Assembly: GCF_042678945.1 (NCBI RefSeq) | Contig: NZ_JBHTLM010000001.1 | Span: 186,001 to 250,000, forward strand | Direction of reading: 5' to 3' | Source: Fontibacillus puldeungensis | GTDB lineage: Bacteria > Bacillota > Bacilli > Paenibacillales > Paenibacillaceae | DNA: 64,000 bases | Part shown: positions 1-9,334 of the stretch, piece by piece | Layout: each line of letters begins with the position of its first letter | Position numbering within the stretch: position 1 is the first letter of the stretch | Program-made: the position numbers and the translations under genes | Notes under the pieces: model-generated | The model's database searches: none | Seen by the model: the letters and a program-made list of their open reading frames with translations, nothing else | What the model was told of the DNA's origin: nothing

Positions 1-1
1 A

Positions 2-3000
2 CCCGCCGACGGCTCTCCGCTGCACCCGTATCCGTCCATCGAGGCTGCGGTGAAGGCCGGGGCCAAGAGCATTCAGGTGATGGACGGCAGCTACGACGCC
101 GACGAGAGCATCGATATGGCGGCATCGGCCGGAGCGGGAGATGTGAAGGTCATGCCGTATAACGGCGAGGTGACCTTGAACGGCGAGTTGAGCATCAAAG
201 GCTCGGCGGAAAAAGCCATTTCCATAGAGCGGCTTACTCTGGTCGGGAACGTGGCGTTGTCCGGGAAGAGGGTGACGGTGAGTGGCAACCGAATCAAAGG
301 CGACTTAGCTTTGAGCCAGGCGGATGGAGCTGTGGTGACGGGCAACGTTTTTGCTCCGAAGGCGGCGGATGCAGTTCAGCTCAGCGGCAGTGTGAACAGC
401 TTGATCACTAATAACGTCATTTCGGAACGTCAGACGGCTATTCGTTTCGCAGCTTCATCTACAGCGAACAAAATCTATAACAACACACTGTATGGTAACG
501 GCCAAGACGCTGTTTTTAGCGGCGATTCCACCGGGAATATTTTTAAAAACAACATTTTCTCCACGCGCTTAAGCAGCTACGCCAATAATGAATTTGACTA
601 CAATCTGTACAATGCGGACACGATTGCCAAGGCGGATTTGGATGCCATTACAGCAGACCTGCATGCCGTTAAAGCTCCCGCTGGATTCATCAACGCCAAG
701 GCGAAGGATTACAGGCTTTACAAGCTGAGTCCAGCCGTAGGCGCAGGCATTACGGATAACGATACGCCGGCCAAGGATATCAACGGAATTTCCAGAAAAA
801 ATCCCCCGGACATCGGTGCCTATGCCGCAGTCGCCGTGGATGTGAGCTACTACGTCGATGCGGTGAACGGCGATGATAGCCGCGCAGGAACGGCGGAAGC
901 TCCGTTTAAGACGATCGGTGTCGCGCTGCAGGCGCTGCGGAACGGGGAGGGCGTGGTGGTCAAGGCGGGAACCTACCATGAAAACATCGCGCTTGCGGAC
1001 CGGGCGGGAAGCGAAGCGGACAGCTATGTGATCAAAGCGGATGGAGCCGTTATTGTGGACGGCAGCATTACTTTGGAAGGCGCAACCGGAGTGACGTTAG
1101 ACGGTTTTATGGTAAATGCCGGCGACGGAAACACGGCCGTCACTTTAAAGGCTTCTCCGAAAGCGGCTTTGAAGAATTTGACCATCAGCCAGGCAAAAAT
1201 CGGCATAAGTGCTTTGGACAGTCCAGAATTGTCCTTGAGCAAGATAAGCATCAGCCAGGTCGAAAAGGGCATTGTGCTGGATGGCGCGGGTAAGGTCAGC
1301 CCGGTAACGGTATCGCGGACGAAGGTTGACCAGGCGAGCGTCACCGCGATTGAAGCGGCAAACCAAGTTGCTTTGAACCTGACCAGCAGCTTGATTACCC
1401 ATTCAGGTAAAGGCGTGGTCGGAACGGGCGGGTCCCGGTTCACCCTCATGAACAATACCTTCTACGACAATAGCGGATATAGCGTTCAGATCTCAGGAGC
1501 AGAGGGAAATGGCGACAATCCGGTTATCGTTAACAATATCTTTTCACGCAGCGCTAGAGGGCAAGGGGTATTCACCCGCATCGACACGAGTGGAAGCTTC
1601 TTCGCCAACTATAACCTGTACGACGCTGCGGCGGATGAGGACATTATTCGGTTGAACGGCAGCGGTCAGTCCTTGGCGGAAGCAGCTGCCAACGGAATGG
1701 AGACCAAGGGGCTCCTCGGAGCGCCTATGTTCAAGGATGCGTCAAACGGTGATTTCAGTCTGGCCAAAGGAAGTCCTGCCGCGAGAAAAGGGACGAAATC
1801 CATTAACGTGAAGGCAGCCGACGATTCGCAAAAAGAACTCCCGGCTCCTTCCGCAGATTACGCAGGAACGCCGTACAGCGCTTTAGGGCAGGACATCGGC
1901 GCATATTATTCGCCTTACAGCATGAGAACGATTCATCTGGCCGGTGACAATGCGGGCTCGGTGAATGGCGATGGTTCGGCGGAGCATCCGTTCCGGACCT
2001 TTGCGCAAGCGATTAACGCCGCCGATTCTGGCGACACGATTATTGTTCATAAGGGCATATACAAGGGCCGCTATGATATCAACAACAAGCACGGTGCTCC
2101 TGATGCACCGATTATCATCAAGGCTAGCACCAATCCGAACGATCCGCTGGACCTTGTGAACGCGGCGCTACCCGGGCCTATTTTTACAGGAAAAACGAAT
2201 TACGAAGACCGTAATGAAGAAGCGAAAGACGAGGTTATGACGAAAATTACGAACAGCTCTTACCTTACTTTTGAAGGGCTGAATATTACGGGCTTCCGAG
2301 GCGCCGGGATCTGGGCGATGGACAGTGACCATCTGGTGCTGAAAAACCTGAAAATATGGGATATCGACACGCCGCAGGACATCACCTCTGGTGTGGAAGG
2401 CCTGCTGATTAGCGGCACGACCGATTCTTTATTCAAAGACATACAGATCTGGGATATCGGCCAGACCCGCAAAAGCCAGGCGGACCACGGGGCGTATATC
2501 GGCCACAGCTCCAATCTGGTGTTTGACGGCATGAAAATCTCCAATTCACCGGGCGGAGGCATCCAGTTCTATGCCGGCGACAATTACGACATTCATTCGA
2601 CCGATATTGTGATCAAGAACAGCGTGTTTTCCGAATCGAAATACGGCTTGATCCTGGTCGGCATCCAAGACTTCACGGTGACGAACAACACGTTCCATAA
2701 CAGCTGGGAAAACGATTTGTACCTGGATTGGAACGTAAGGGGGAACCTGTTCCAGAACAATGTTTTTTACAATGATCGGACGAAGGAATACGACTCGGTT
2801 TACGGTAAAGTGAAGCCAGTCATTATCGGTTATCAGTACAATGTGATTCGAACCAATCCCGACCAAACCAAGACTCACATGGTCGTGGACAATACGTTCC
2901 GGAACAATCTGTATGATTACAGAAAATTCCCTGCGAACGCACAGTTCGTCGCTGACGTGATGCCGATTGAGCAGTTTATAGCCACCGAAAACGCCGCAGA

Positions 3001-4546
3001 AACCAACAACCGTTACACCAACATGTACAATGGAAAAATGAGCTTTAAAGGCTCGTTTCAGGATGCGGCAGATGACTATGTAAGAGCGCAGCAAATCTTT
3101 GACGATATTCTGGACGTGAAGAGCGGCAGCGCCAGTATTGACAAAGGGGTTAGCGAGAACGCGCCGACCATTGATATTTTGGGACGCAGCCGAGTGAATG
3201 CGCCTGATTTGGGGGCGTATGAGTATATTCCCGGCGGGACCAATGGTGGTGGTAATGGAAACGGGAACGGTAACGGCGGTGGCAGTGACAACGGCAGTGG
3301 TAATAGCAGCGGCGCTGGCAGTAGCAATAGCGGGAATAACAGCAATGGCGGCGAAAACAGCGATACTAACGATACCAACAGCACCACGCTGGTTCAGAAT
3401 GGAAAATTAGACGAGAGCGGCGCCGTCCATGCGGAAGTTACATCAGACCAACTCGCCGACTTATTTGGCAAGGCGAAAGAGGATGCTCGCGGGACCAAGG
3501 CCATCACGTTAAAAGTGGCAAAGGCCGACGGAGCCGTGAAATACGTGCAAAAGCTCCCCGTTAATGCGCTCACCCAAGCCAAGGGAGACAAGAGAATCAC
3601 CATTGAAACACCGATCAGTACCCTCACGGTTCCTTCAAACATGCTGACTCCGAATTCCATAGGAAATGCTGCTAAAGTAGAACTGAGCATTGGACGCGCG
3701 GATAAGTCGAAGCTCAGTAAAGAACTGCAAGCACAAATAGGGGATAAACCCGTGATCGAGCTGATCCTCCTGGGCGATGGAAAACCGGTAGCCTGGAACA
3801 ATTCAGAAGCTCCGGTAACCGTAGCTATGGACTATGCTCTACCCACCTATGAACGCGTAGATGTAGAGTATATCGTCGTCTGGCATGTGGATGACCAGGG
3901 CCATGTATCAGCAGTGCCAAGCGGACGGTATGACCATGCATCCGGCAAAATCACGTTTACCACGACCCATTTCAGCAAGTATGCCGCCGCCTTTGTGCAC
4001 AAGGCATTCAAGGATACCGCGAAATACGCATGGGCGGAGAAACAAATGAATGTCCTGGCCTCAAAAGGAATCATTAACGGCACATCCGACACCACGTTTG
4101 CTCCGGGCGCGAACGTCACGAGAGCCGACTTTATCAAGCTGCTGGTGAGCGGACTTGGACTTACCGCGAAGGTGGATTCCAACTTTAGTGATGTCAGCCC
4201 AACGGATTACTACTATGAGTCGGCAGGCATCGCGAAAAAATTAGGCATCACGGGCGGAATCGATGGAAGCCGCTTTAACCCTCGAGCCTACATCACAAGG
4301 CAGGATATGATGGTGATGGTCCATCAAGCGCTCATCGCCGCGGGTAAGCTGTCCGAGAATGACGAAACCGTCGATGTGCTTGCCAAATACAGCGACACTT
4401 CCAAGATAGCACCTTATGCAACCGGCAGTGTGGCCGCCCTAGTAAAAGAAGGCATCGTCAAAGGCAGCGGCAACCGCATCAACCCGCTGGGTCATGCGAC
4501 ACGGGCTGAAATCGCAGCGCTCATCTATACGGTGTATAACAAGTAA
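2..4546 (+). CDS. Cell-surface right-handed beta-helix protein with C-terminal SLH anchor (5' end outside window)
   Basis: The frame is open from base 2, so the GTG at 50 is internal and the true start lies off the left edge. Numbered from that GTG, residues 1-1060 hold three beta-helix modules rich in Asn ladders. Two of them open with a DUF1565/pectate-lyase-like header (YYVDAVNGDD near 280, then IHLAGDNAGS near 625). A Gly/Asn/Ser linker spans about 1060-1113. A globular pre-SLH module of about 200 residues follows, then three SLH repeats (about 1317-1498, with TRADF, TRQDM and TRAEI). SLH domains bind pyruvylated wall polysaccharide, so the protein is probably wall-attached. The helix could bind or cleave polysaccharide, but no catalytic set was recognised. 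The pre-SLH and SLH part is paralogous to that of the protein at 54614-58222. Confidence 0.9.
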   Translation, partial: PADGSPLHPYPSIEAAVKAGAKSIQVMDGSYDADESIDMAASAGAGDVKVMPYNGEVTLNGELSIKGSAEKAISIERLTLVGNVALSGKRVTVSGNRIKGDLALSQADGAVVTGNVFAPKAADAVQLSGSVNSLITNNVISERQTAIRFAASSTANKIYNNTLYGNGQDAVFSGDSTGNIFKNNIFSTRLSSYANNEFDYNLYNADTIAKADLDAITADLHAVKAPAGFINAKAKDYRLYKLSPAVGAGITDNDTPAKDINGISRKNPPDIGAYAAVAVDVSYYVDAVNGDDSRAGTAEAPFKTIGVALQALRNGEGVVVKAGTYHENIALADRAGSEADSYVIKADGAVIVDGSITLEGATGVTLDGFMVNAGDGNTAVTLKASPKAALKNLTISQAKIGISALDSPELSLSKISISQVEKGIVLDGAGKVSPVTVSRTKVDQASVTAIEAANQVALNLTSSLITHSGKGVVGTGGSRFTLMNNTFYDNSGYSVQISGAEGNGDNPVIVNNIFSRSARGQGVFTRIDTSGSFFANYNLYDAAADEDIIRLNGSGQSLAEAAANGMETKGLLGAPMFKDASNGDFSLAKGSPAARKGTKSINVKAADDSQKELPAPSADYAGTPYSALGQDIGAYYSPYSMRTIHLAGDNAGSVNGDGSAEHPFRTFAQAINAADSGDTIIVHKGIYKGRYDINNKHGAPDAPIIIKASTNPNDPLDLVNAALPGPIFTGKTNYEDRNEEAKDEVMTKITNSSYLTFEGLNITGFRGAGIWAMDSDHLVLKNLKIWDIDTPQDITSGVEGLLISGTTDSLFKDIQIWDIGQTRKSQADHGAYIGHSSNLVFDGMKISNSPGGGIQFYAGDNYDIHSTDIVIKNSVFSESKYGLILVGIQDFTVTNNTFHNSWENDLYLDWNVRGNLFQNNVFYNDRTKEYDSVYGKVKPVIIGYQYNVIRTNPDQTKTHMVVDNTFRNNLYDYRKFPANAQFVADVMPIEQFIATENAAETNNRYTNMYNGKMSFKGSFQDAADDYVRAQQIFDDILDVKSGSASIDKGVSENAPTIDILGRSRVNAPDLGAYEYIPGGTNGGGNGNGNGNGGGSDNGSGNSSGAGSSNSGNNSNGGENSDTNDTNSTTLVQNGKLDESGAVHAEVTSDQLADLFGKAKEDARGTKAITLKVAKADGAVKYVQKLPVNALTQAKGDKRITIETPISTLTVPSNMLTPNSIGNAAKVELSIGRADKSKLSKELQAQIGDKPVIELILLGDGKPVAWNNSEAPVTVAMDYALPTYERVDVEYIVVWHVDDQGHVSAVPSGRYDHASGKITFTTTHFSKYAAAFVHKAFKDTAKYAWAEKQMNVLASKGIINGTSDTTFAPGANVTRADFIKLLVSGLGLTAKVDSNFSDVSPTDYYYESAGIAKKLGITGGIDGSRFNPRAYITRQDMMVMVHQALIAAGKLSENDETVDVLAKYSDTSKIAPYATGSVAALVKEGIVKGSGNRINPLGHATRAEIAALIYTVYNK

Positions 4547-4623
4547 TAGGTGAAATGCGAGTTCTGTTCCATTTTAGACATCCATACACGCGATTAATCG
4601 GGTAGGGCTAGCTTAAGGGATCA

Positions 4624-4814
4624 GAATAGCTGCATTTTATACATCTAATTCCTGGGATTTATCCAGATTTGAGTATTTAATTGTAAAAAGTGCATCTAAA
4701 ATGGTTAAAAGCGAAGAGGAGTGTAAATTTACCTCGATTTAACTGCACTTTCTGCATTTATTTACGCGGTGGACGCCCAAACACTAAAAATAAATGTACA
4801 AAATACATTTAAAC
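4624..4814. repeat. Paired 27-bp repeat element A (four units, 51-62-51 spacing)
   Basis: Four cores of the form TGYA-N5-TRCA start at 4631, 4682, 4744 and 4795, giving steps of 51, 62 and 51 bp. Each core has 7-bp arms resembling AAATARN on the left and NYTATTT on the right; for example 4788-4794 is AAATAAA and 4757-4763 is TTTATTT. Neighbouring units can pair as hairpins with long loops. The element sits in the convergent gap between the SLH gene and the ROK gene. Confidence 0.8.
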
Positions 4815-4875
4815 ACCAGCCCGTACACGCACCAGCCCATGCACCACCCCACACACCGTACCGCCCTACCCGCCA
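4809..4875. repeat. A/C-rich low-complexity tract
   Basis: Directly right of element A the plus strand is a run of CACC, CACGC and CACAC words with very few G or T bases. No reading frame in it looks coding. The rest of 4547-4952 outside element A and this tract holds nothing recognised. Confidence 0.55.
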
Positions 4876-4952
4876 CGCATGTCGCGACGCGATCCTCCCA
4901 GAGGATGGCAATATATGAGTTCCATGCACGCATGATTTTCCAACATAGAAAA

Positions 4953-4998
4953 GGTAAAAAAAGCCCCGGATATTCGCTGAATATCCAGGGCTTTTACC
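4953..4998. terminator. Bidirectional intrinsic terminator between the SLH gene and the ROK gene
   Basis: An inverted repeat (GGTAAAA...GCCCCGGATATTC, loop GCT, GAATATCC-GGGC-TTTTACC) is A-rich on its left and T-rich on its right. It can therefore stop transcription arriving from either of the two convergent genes. Confidence 0.85.
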
Positions 4999-5033
4999 AT
5001 TAACGGCCACTTTGCATCAAGCTGACTTAGGAT

Positions 5034-6257
5034 TTATTTTGATAGGTCCGATTGGCACAGCTTATTGAATATGAAATCTCTAGAGAGTGCGAAAAGGCCG
5101 TAAATCCCCGAGTTTTCTTCCAGTTCAGCAGGTACTACGTCAATCGGCATAAAAGCATTTTCCTTCACGATCCGGTTGATGTTCGGAAGCATCTGAGAAT
5201 TAAATACCGAATACTCTCCTCCGAAAATGACTAAATCGCAATTGAGGAGGCAGACGATATTGGAAATCGTTCCTCCGATGATTACGGATATGTCTTCTAT
5301 GCATTGCGTCAGGAAAGGATCGCCGCTTTGCCAAACCTTAACCAGGTCTTTGAAATTGAACGTATCCAGCGTTTTTCCCAGAGCAGCAAAGGCATCTTCT
5401 GTTTTTTTGGGGCTATCCTGTTTAACTCTGGTTGTCAGCGCGTTTATATTGGTCGATCCGCCCAAATTGTTGAAGGCGTATTTCCGCGCTTGTTTTATGT
5501 CATTTTCTATGGTGATTTCATGAGCTATTTCCCCCGCACTGTTGGAGGTCCCACCGTAAATCGAGCCATTCAGGATCAAGCCGGCGCCAAGTCCCAAACC
5601 GCCGCTGATGTATACTAAGTCCTTTGAAGCCTTCCCCGCGCCATAGGTGAATTCGCCAAGCGCCGCGGCGTTTACGTCATTGGACACAAGCACCGAGGTT
5701 TCGAAGTGGGACTCCAATTGCTGCGAAAGGTCACCCATGTTCCAGTTCGCAAAGTTAGCGTTGGCAAGAAAGCTTCGGCTTTCAGGATTATAGATACCGG
5801 GACAGGAAATCGCGATGATCGCCAGGTCGCTATGGGTCAAGTTGCTGGACGAAATCAGGAAATTGACTGCGTTAAGCACCAGTTCCAATCTGGCAGGGTA
5901 GGACGAGGAACCGGGGATGTTCATAGTAATCTTATTCAGTATTTTCCCATCCAGATCAGCCAGCACAAACAGGGGATCTTCAAATTTCAACTCGATGGAG
6001 ATTATGTACTGATACGTGTTGCTGAACTTCAGTAAAATCGGCTTTCGGCCGCCGGAGGCCATGGAGACCCCTGTACCGACCTCTTGAATGATTCCTTTGC
6101 TTAACAAGGACGCAATATTTTCTGTTACAGCGGCTTTGCTGATGCGTAACTCCCGTGCTAGCTCGGCCCTTGATATGAGCTGCTTACTATATATTTTGTC
6201 CAATATGATTCTTTGATTGATCGACCGGATGTGAGTTTGGTCTACAGCATATTTCAT
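5034..6257 (-). CDS. ROK family transcriptional repressor (NagC/XylR type)
   Basis: This 407-residue protein has an N-terminal winged helix (about 14-65, with SRAELARELRISKAAV) followed by a ROK sugar-kinase-like domain that includes the conserved stretch VSNDVNAAALGEFTYGAG. The Cys-rich zinc motif usual in ROK proteins (CXCGXXGC) is absent; the region after the GGxxNSAGEIAHE segment is loop-like. ROK repressors release DNA when a sugar or sugar phosphate binds. The gene diverges from the Opp-type operon. Near-identical 25-bp palindromes at 6282-6306 (its own promoter) and 6563-6587 (opp leader) suggest it represses both. The start at 6257 has only a weak ribosome site. Confidence 0.88.
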   Translation of the reverse strand: MKYAVDQTHIRSINQRIILDKIYSKQLISRAELARELRISKAAVTENIASLLSKGIIQEVGTGVSMASGGRKPILLKFSNTYQYIISIELKFEDPLFVLADLDGKILNKITMNIPGSSSYPARLELVLNAVNFLISSSNLTHSDLAIIAISCPGIYNPESRSFLANANFANWNMGDLSQQLESHFETSVLVSNDVNAAALGEFTYGAGKASKDLVYISGGLGLGAGLILNGSIYGGTSNSAGEIAHEITIENDIKQARKYAFNNLGGSTNINALTTRVKQDSPKKTEDAFAALGKTLDTFNFKDLVKVWQSGDPFLTQCIEDISVIIGGTISNIVCLLNCDLVIFGGEYSVFNSQMLPNINRIVKENAFMPIDVVPAELEENSGIYGLFALSRDFIFNKLCQSDLSK

Positions 6258-6281
6258 TATATAATACCCACTTTATAATAA

Positions 6282-6306
6282 AGTTAGTAAACTTTGTGAA
6301 CTTACT
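6282..6306 (-). promoter_or_regulatory. Predicted ROK operator in the repressor's own promoter
   Basis: Read on the minus strand this is AGTAAGTTC, two variable bases, AAAGT, two variable bases, AC, one base, AACT. It matches the 6563-6587 site at every fixed position. It overlaps the likely promoter (TATTAT just downstream), so autorepression is expected. The stretch 6307-6522 between the operators holds nothing recognised. Confidence 0.75.
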
Positions 6307-6522
6307 CCAATATAGCATAGCGGATTTCCAATTACAATGTAATACATAAAGCATATTGATGTCACAAATAAAGAAATTTAATATGCATACTGTGGTAAGA
6401 ACTCCTCAATGATTGATAAAAGACCAATAGAGCAAATAAACGGCTACGCTGCAGGCTTTTTGTCCGTTGTGAGTTGGAGCTCCATTAGAAAAAGATGGGC
6501 TTTTCCGGCAGAGTTTAATGGT

Positions 6523-6551
6523 TTGACAATTTCAAAAATCCATAGTAATGT
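6523..6551 (+). promoter_or_regulatory. Sigma-A promoter of the Opp-type operon
   Basis: The -35 is TTGACA at 6523-6528, followed by a 17-bp spacer and the -10 TAATGT at 6546-6551. Transcription should begin near 6558, immediately before the ROK operator at 6563-6587. Confidence 0.75.
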
Positions 6552-6562
6552 ATTTGCAACTT

Positions 6563-6587
6563 AGTAAGTTCGGAAAGTAAACAAACT
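6563..6587 (+). promoter_or_regulatory. Predicted ROK operator just downstream of the opp transcription start
   Basis: The site is an imperfect palindrome with TTAGT and ACTAA at its edges (6561-6589). It shares the fixed positions of the 6282-6306 site and resembles Bacillus XylR boxes. Its place after the -10 fits a roadblock or steric repressor. Confidence 0.75.
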
Positions 6588-6656
6588 AACACCAGTTGTC
6601 AATTTGCTTCATATATATTGCTTAATCATTTTAAGATGGAGAGGAAGAGGTGTGTT

Positions 6657-8297
6657 ATGAAAATTTGGAAACTGGTTGTGTTGTCCATGGTCTTAATTGT
6701 GGGGATGACGGGCTGTAATTTTAGCTCCTCGGCCCCAAGCGCAGACACAGGCTCGAACACAAGCAAGAACTCGGACAAGGCATCAAATGAGGGCACCATC
6801 ACAGTCTATGATACGAATGAAATCAGAACGATGGTGCAGTGGGCCGCTTCAGACAGCAATTCCTTTACGATTCTGAACAACGTGTCCGAAGGACTTTACC
6901 GGCTGAATGCCAAACATGAACCGGAGCCAGCCTTGGCTGAAAGCTACAAAGTATCGGACGATAAGCTGACTTACACCTTTACCCTAAGAAAGGACCTGAA
7001 GTGGAGCAACGGCACCCCGCTTACCGCGAAAGATTTCGTGTACGCCTGGCTTAAACAGATGAGCGTCGACGCTACCAACGGATATTCCTTCATCATGACG
7101 GATTATATCGTAAACGGCGCCGAGTATTTGGACAACAAGGCTGATGCGGCTTCCGTTGGTGTAAAAGCGATCAACGATACTACGCTGGAAGTTAAACTCA
7201 AACAGCCTACCCCTTATTTTGTCAGATTGACGGTTCTCCCGATGTTCTTCCCTCTGAATGAGGAATTTGTGAAATCCCAGGGCGACCAGTACGGGCTGAA
7301 AGCAGAAAACATGATTTACTGCGGACCTTATGTCCTGGCCACTTATGATCCCGCAAGCGGCAGCACTTTGAAAAAGAATGACAGCTACTGGGATGCAGCA
7401 AACGTCAAAGTGCCAAACGTGAGTGTCCGCATTATCAAGGATCAAGCCACTGCACTGAACGCTTACAAATCCGGACAACTTTCCAGAGTTACTCTTTCCT
7501 CCTCAGATGTACCTTCTATGAAATCGAACCCGGAATTCAATTCTACCAGTGAATTCAGAACGACCTATATTCAGTACAATTTGAAAGATAATGCTCTTAC
7601 CAACAAAAACATCCGTCTTGCCCTTGGATACGCGATTGACCGCGTAACCCTCGCAGATAAGATTCTGGGTGACGGTTCCGCACCGGCTCCAGGCCTCATT
7701 GCAAATTCCATGTACGGTGACGGCACGAAGTCCTTCCGGGATTTGAACGGCAATTTGACTACCTTTGATGCTGCAAAAGCGAAGGAATACTGGGACAAGG
7801 GAACGGCCGAGCTTGGCAAGGCGCCTTCTCTGACGTTACTTACGGAGGATGACTCCGTTACGAAAACGGTAGCTACCTATGTACAGGATCAGTTCAAGCA
7901 AGTTCTGGGCGTTGATGTGAAAATCGACTCCAAGACGAAAAAAGCAAAGAATCAGTTGATGGACGACAACAATTATCAAATGGCCATCACCGCCTGGGGA
8001 GCCGACTATGACGACGCCATGACGTATTTGGATCTTTGGACCAACGGCACGCCATACCGCGGTAATTACACGAGCGAAACATATAACGGCCTGATTGCCG
8101 ATGCGAAACAGCAGAAGGATGATGCGAAACGCCTTCAGGATATGCTGGATGCGGAAAAGACACTGCTGACCGATGATGCGGTAGTATCACCGCTGTTCTA
8201 CAGAGGTTTTGCTTATCTGACGAAGCCGAATGTGGAGAATTTGGTGACTCATCCTTTCGGAACGCCGATTGAGTTTAAATACGCTTCCTTAAAGTAG
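6657..8297 (+). CDS. Oligopeptide-type (family 5) ABC transporter substrate-binding lipoprotein
   Basis: This is the extracellular receptor of the importer encoded next to it. The ATG at 6657 follows GAGGAAGAGG and was preferred to the TTG at 6618, because it places the lipobox VGMTGC with Cys20 right after the hydrophobic signal. Of 546 residues, the body reads as OppA/DppA/MppA family: an early AEP-like segment (EPEPALAESYKVSDD), KDFVYAWLKQM, and the NIRLALGYAIDR motif. Family 5 receptors bind peptides, but also oligosaccharides or nickel. A ROK repressor and a transglutaminase-like partner make a sugar-linked peptide such as a muropeptide possible; that ligand is inference. Confidence 0.93.
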   Translation: MKIWKLVVLSMVLIVGMTGCNFSSSAPSADTGSNTSKNSDKASNEGTITVYDTNEIRTMVQWAASDSNSFTILNNVSEGLYRLNAKHEPEPALAESYKVSDDKLTYTFTLRKDLKWSNGTPLTAKDFVYAWLKQMSVDATNGYSFIMTDYIVNGAEYLDNKADAASVGVKAINDTTLEVKLKQPTPYFVRLTVLPMFFPLNEEFVKSQGDQYGLKAENMIYCGPYVLATYDPASGSTLKKNDSYWDAANVKVPNVSVRIIKDQATALNAYKSGQLSRVTLSSSDVPSMKSNPEFNSTSEFRTTYIQYNLKDNALTNKNIRLALGYAIDRVTLADKILGDGSAPAPGLIANSMYGDGTKSFRDLNGNLTTFDAAKAKEYWDKGTAELGKAPSLTLLTEDDSVTKTVATYVQDQFKQVLGVDVKIDSKTKKAKNQLMDDNNYQMAITAWGADYDDAMTYLDLWTNGTPYRGNYTSETYNGLIADAKQQKDDAKRLQDMLDAEKTLLTDDAVVSPLFYRGFAYLTKPNVENLVTHPFGTPIEFKYASLK

Positions 8298-8320
8298 CAT
8301 TACAAAAATAGAGGGACAGA

Positions 8321-8363
8321 ACAAAACCTCGGGTGGATGGAATAGAGTCCTCCCGAGGTTTGT
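8321..8363 (+). terminator. Intercistronic stem-loop between receptor and permease genes
   Basis: ACAAAACCTCGGG and CCCGAGGTTTGT form a stem of about 12 bp around an 18-nt loop. No T-run follows, so it is more likely an mRNA-stabilising or attenuating hairpin than a full terminator. It would let the receptor be made in excess over the membrane parts. Confidence 0.65.
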
Positions 8364-8388
8364 CATAGAAGCAAGGAGGATGCATGGA

Positions 8389-9327
8389 ATGGCCTCGTAT
8401 ATAGGCAAACGGATTTTGTACCTGATGATTACGCTGCTGATCATCCTTACCGCCACATTTTTTCTGATGAAAAAGCTGCCCGGCACTCCCTTTGACTCGG
8501 AGCGTTTCGCCTTATTATCGCAAGTTCAGCAAACGCAGTTTCTGGAAAAATACGGATTGAACGATCCGGTGATCGTGCAATACGGAAAATATATTTTAAA
8601 TGTTTTCAAAGGTGATTTGGGGACCTCCTTTTTCTATTCGGGCAGCCCGGTGACCGGTGTTATTTTGGGCCGGATCGGCCCATCTGCTCTGATCGGGACT
8701 CAAGCGATTCTGCTCGGGCTTTCCGTCGGGCTGGTGCTCGGCATCGTCGCCGCATGGTGGCATAACAAAGCAATAGATTATCTTACGATGATATTGGCGG
8801 TTTTGGGGGTTTCGGTCCCGAATTTCGTGGTAGCCGCATTGCTGCAGTATTTCATCGGCCTCAAATGGGGGATTCTTCCTGTTGCCTTCTGGGAGAGCTG
8901 GGAGAACTCCATTCTGCCTTCCATTGCTTTGTCTTTTGGGGTTACGGCCATGATTGCGCGGTTTATGAGAACGGAAATGCTGGATGTGCTGTCACAAGAC
9001 TATATAGTAACTGCAAGGGCAAAAGGGCTCAGCCAATTTAAAGTGGTCATGCAGCATGCCGTGCGGAACTCTATCATCCCGGTCGTTACCATCCTGGGTC
9101 CGATTATTGTCAATCTGCTGACGGGTTCCCTGGCCGTAGAAAATATTTACAGCATCCCGGGGATCGGGAGCCTTTTCGTCGATTCTATTAAAACCAATGA
9201 TTATTCCACGATCATGGGGATCACTGTTTTTTATAGTGCGTTTTATATTTTTGTCGTCATGATTGTAGACATTTTATATTCGATCATTGATCCAAGAATT
9301 CGTCTTGCGGCAGGAAAGGGGGACTAA
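8389..9327 (+). CDS. OppB-type ABC transporter permease
   Basis: This is the membrane subunit of the Opp-type importer. The ATG at 8389 lies nine bases after AAGGAGG; the ATG at 8380 abuts that ribosome site and is unlikely to be used. The 312-residue protein has an N-terminal membrane helix (YLMITLLIILTATFFLM), a periplasmic PGTPF-type loop, about five further helices, and the EAA coupling segment DYIVTARAKGLSQFKVVMQHAVRNSIIP that docks on the ATPase. The C-terminal IIDPRIRL tail is typical of OppB/DppB. Confidence 0.93.
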   Translation: MASYIGKRILYLMITLLIILTATFFLMKKLPGTPFDSERFALLSQVQQTQFLEKYGLNDPVIVQYGKYILNVFKGDLGTSFFYSGSPVTGVILGRIGPSALIGTQAILLGLSVGLVLGIVAAWWHNKAIDYLTMILAVLGVSVPNFVVAALLQYFIGLKWGILPVAFWESWENSILPSIALSFGVTAMIARFMRTEMLDVLSQDYIVTARAKGLSQFKVVMQHAVRNSIIPVVTILGPIIVNLLTGSLAVENIYSIPGIGSLFVDSIKTNDYSTIMGITVFYSAFYIFVVMIVDILYSIIDPRIRLAAGKGD

Positions 9328-9334
9328 TGGTCAT

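Noticed and set aside
4794..5003. Small frames of 69 and 82 residues in the convergent gap
   Set aside because: They run through the repeat element, the A/C-rich tract and the terminator hairpin and have no ribosome site.
6308..6522. Search for a riboswitch or small RNA in the ROK/opp divergent region
   Set aside because: Only A/T-rich DNA without conserved motifs or a convincing stem was found between the two operators and promoters.
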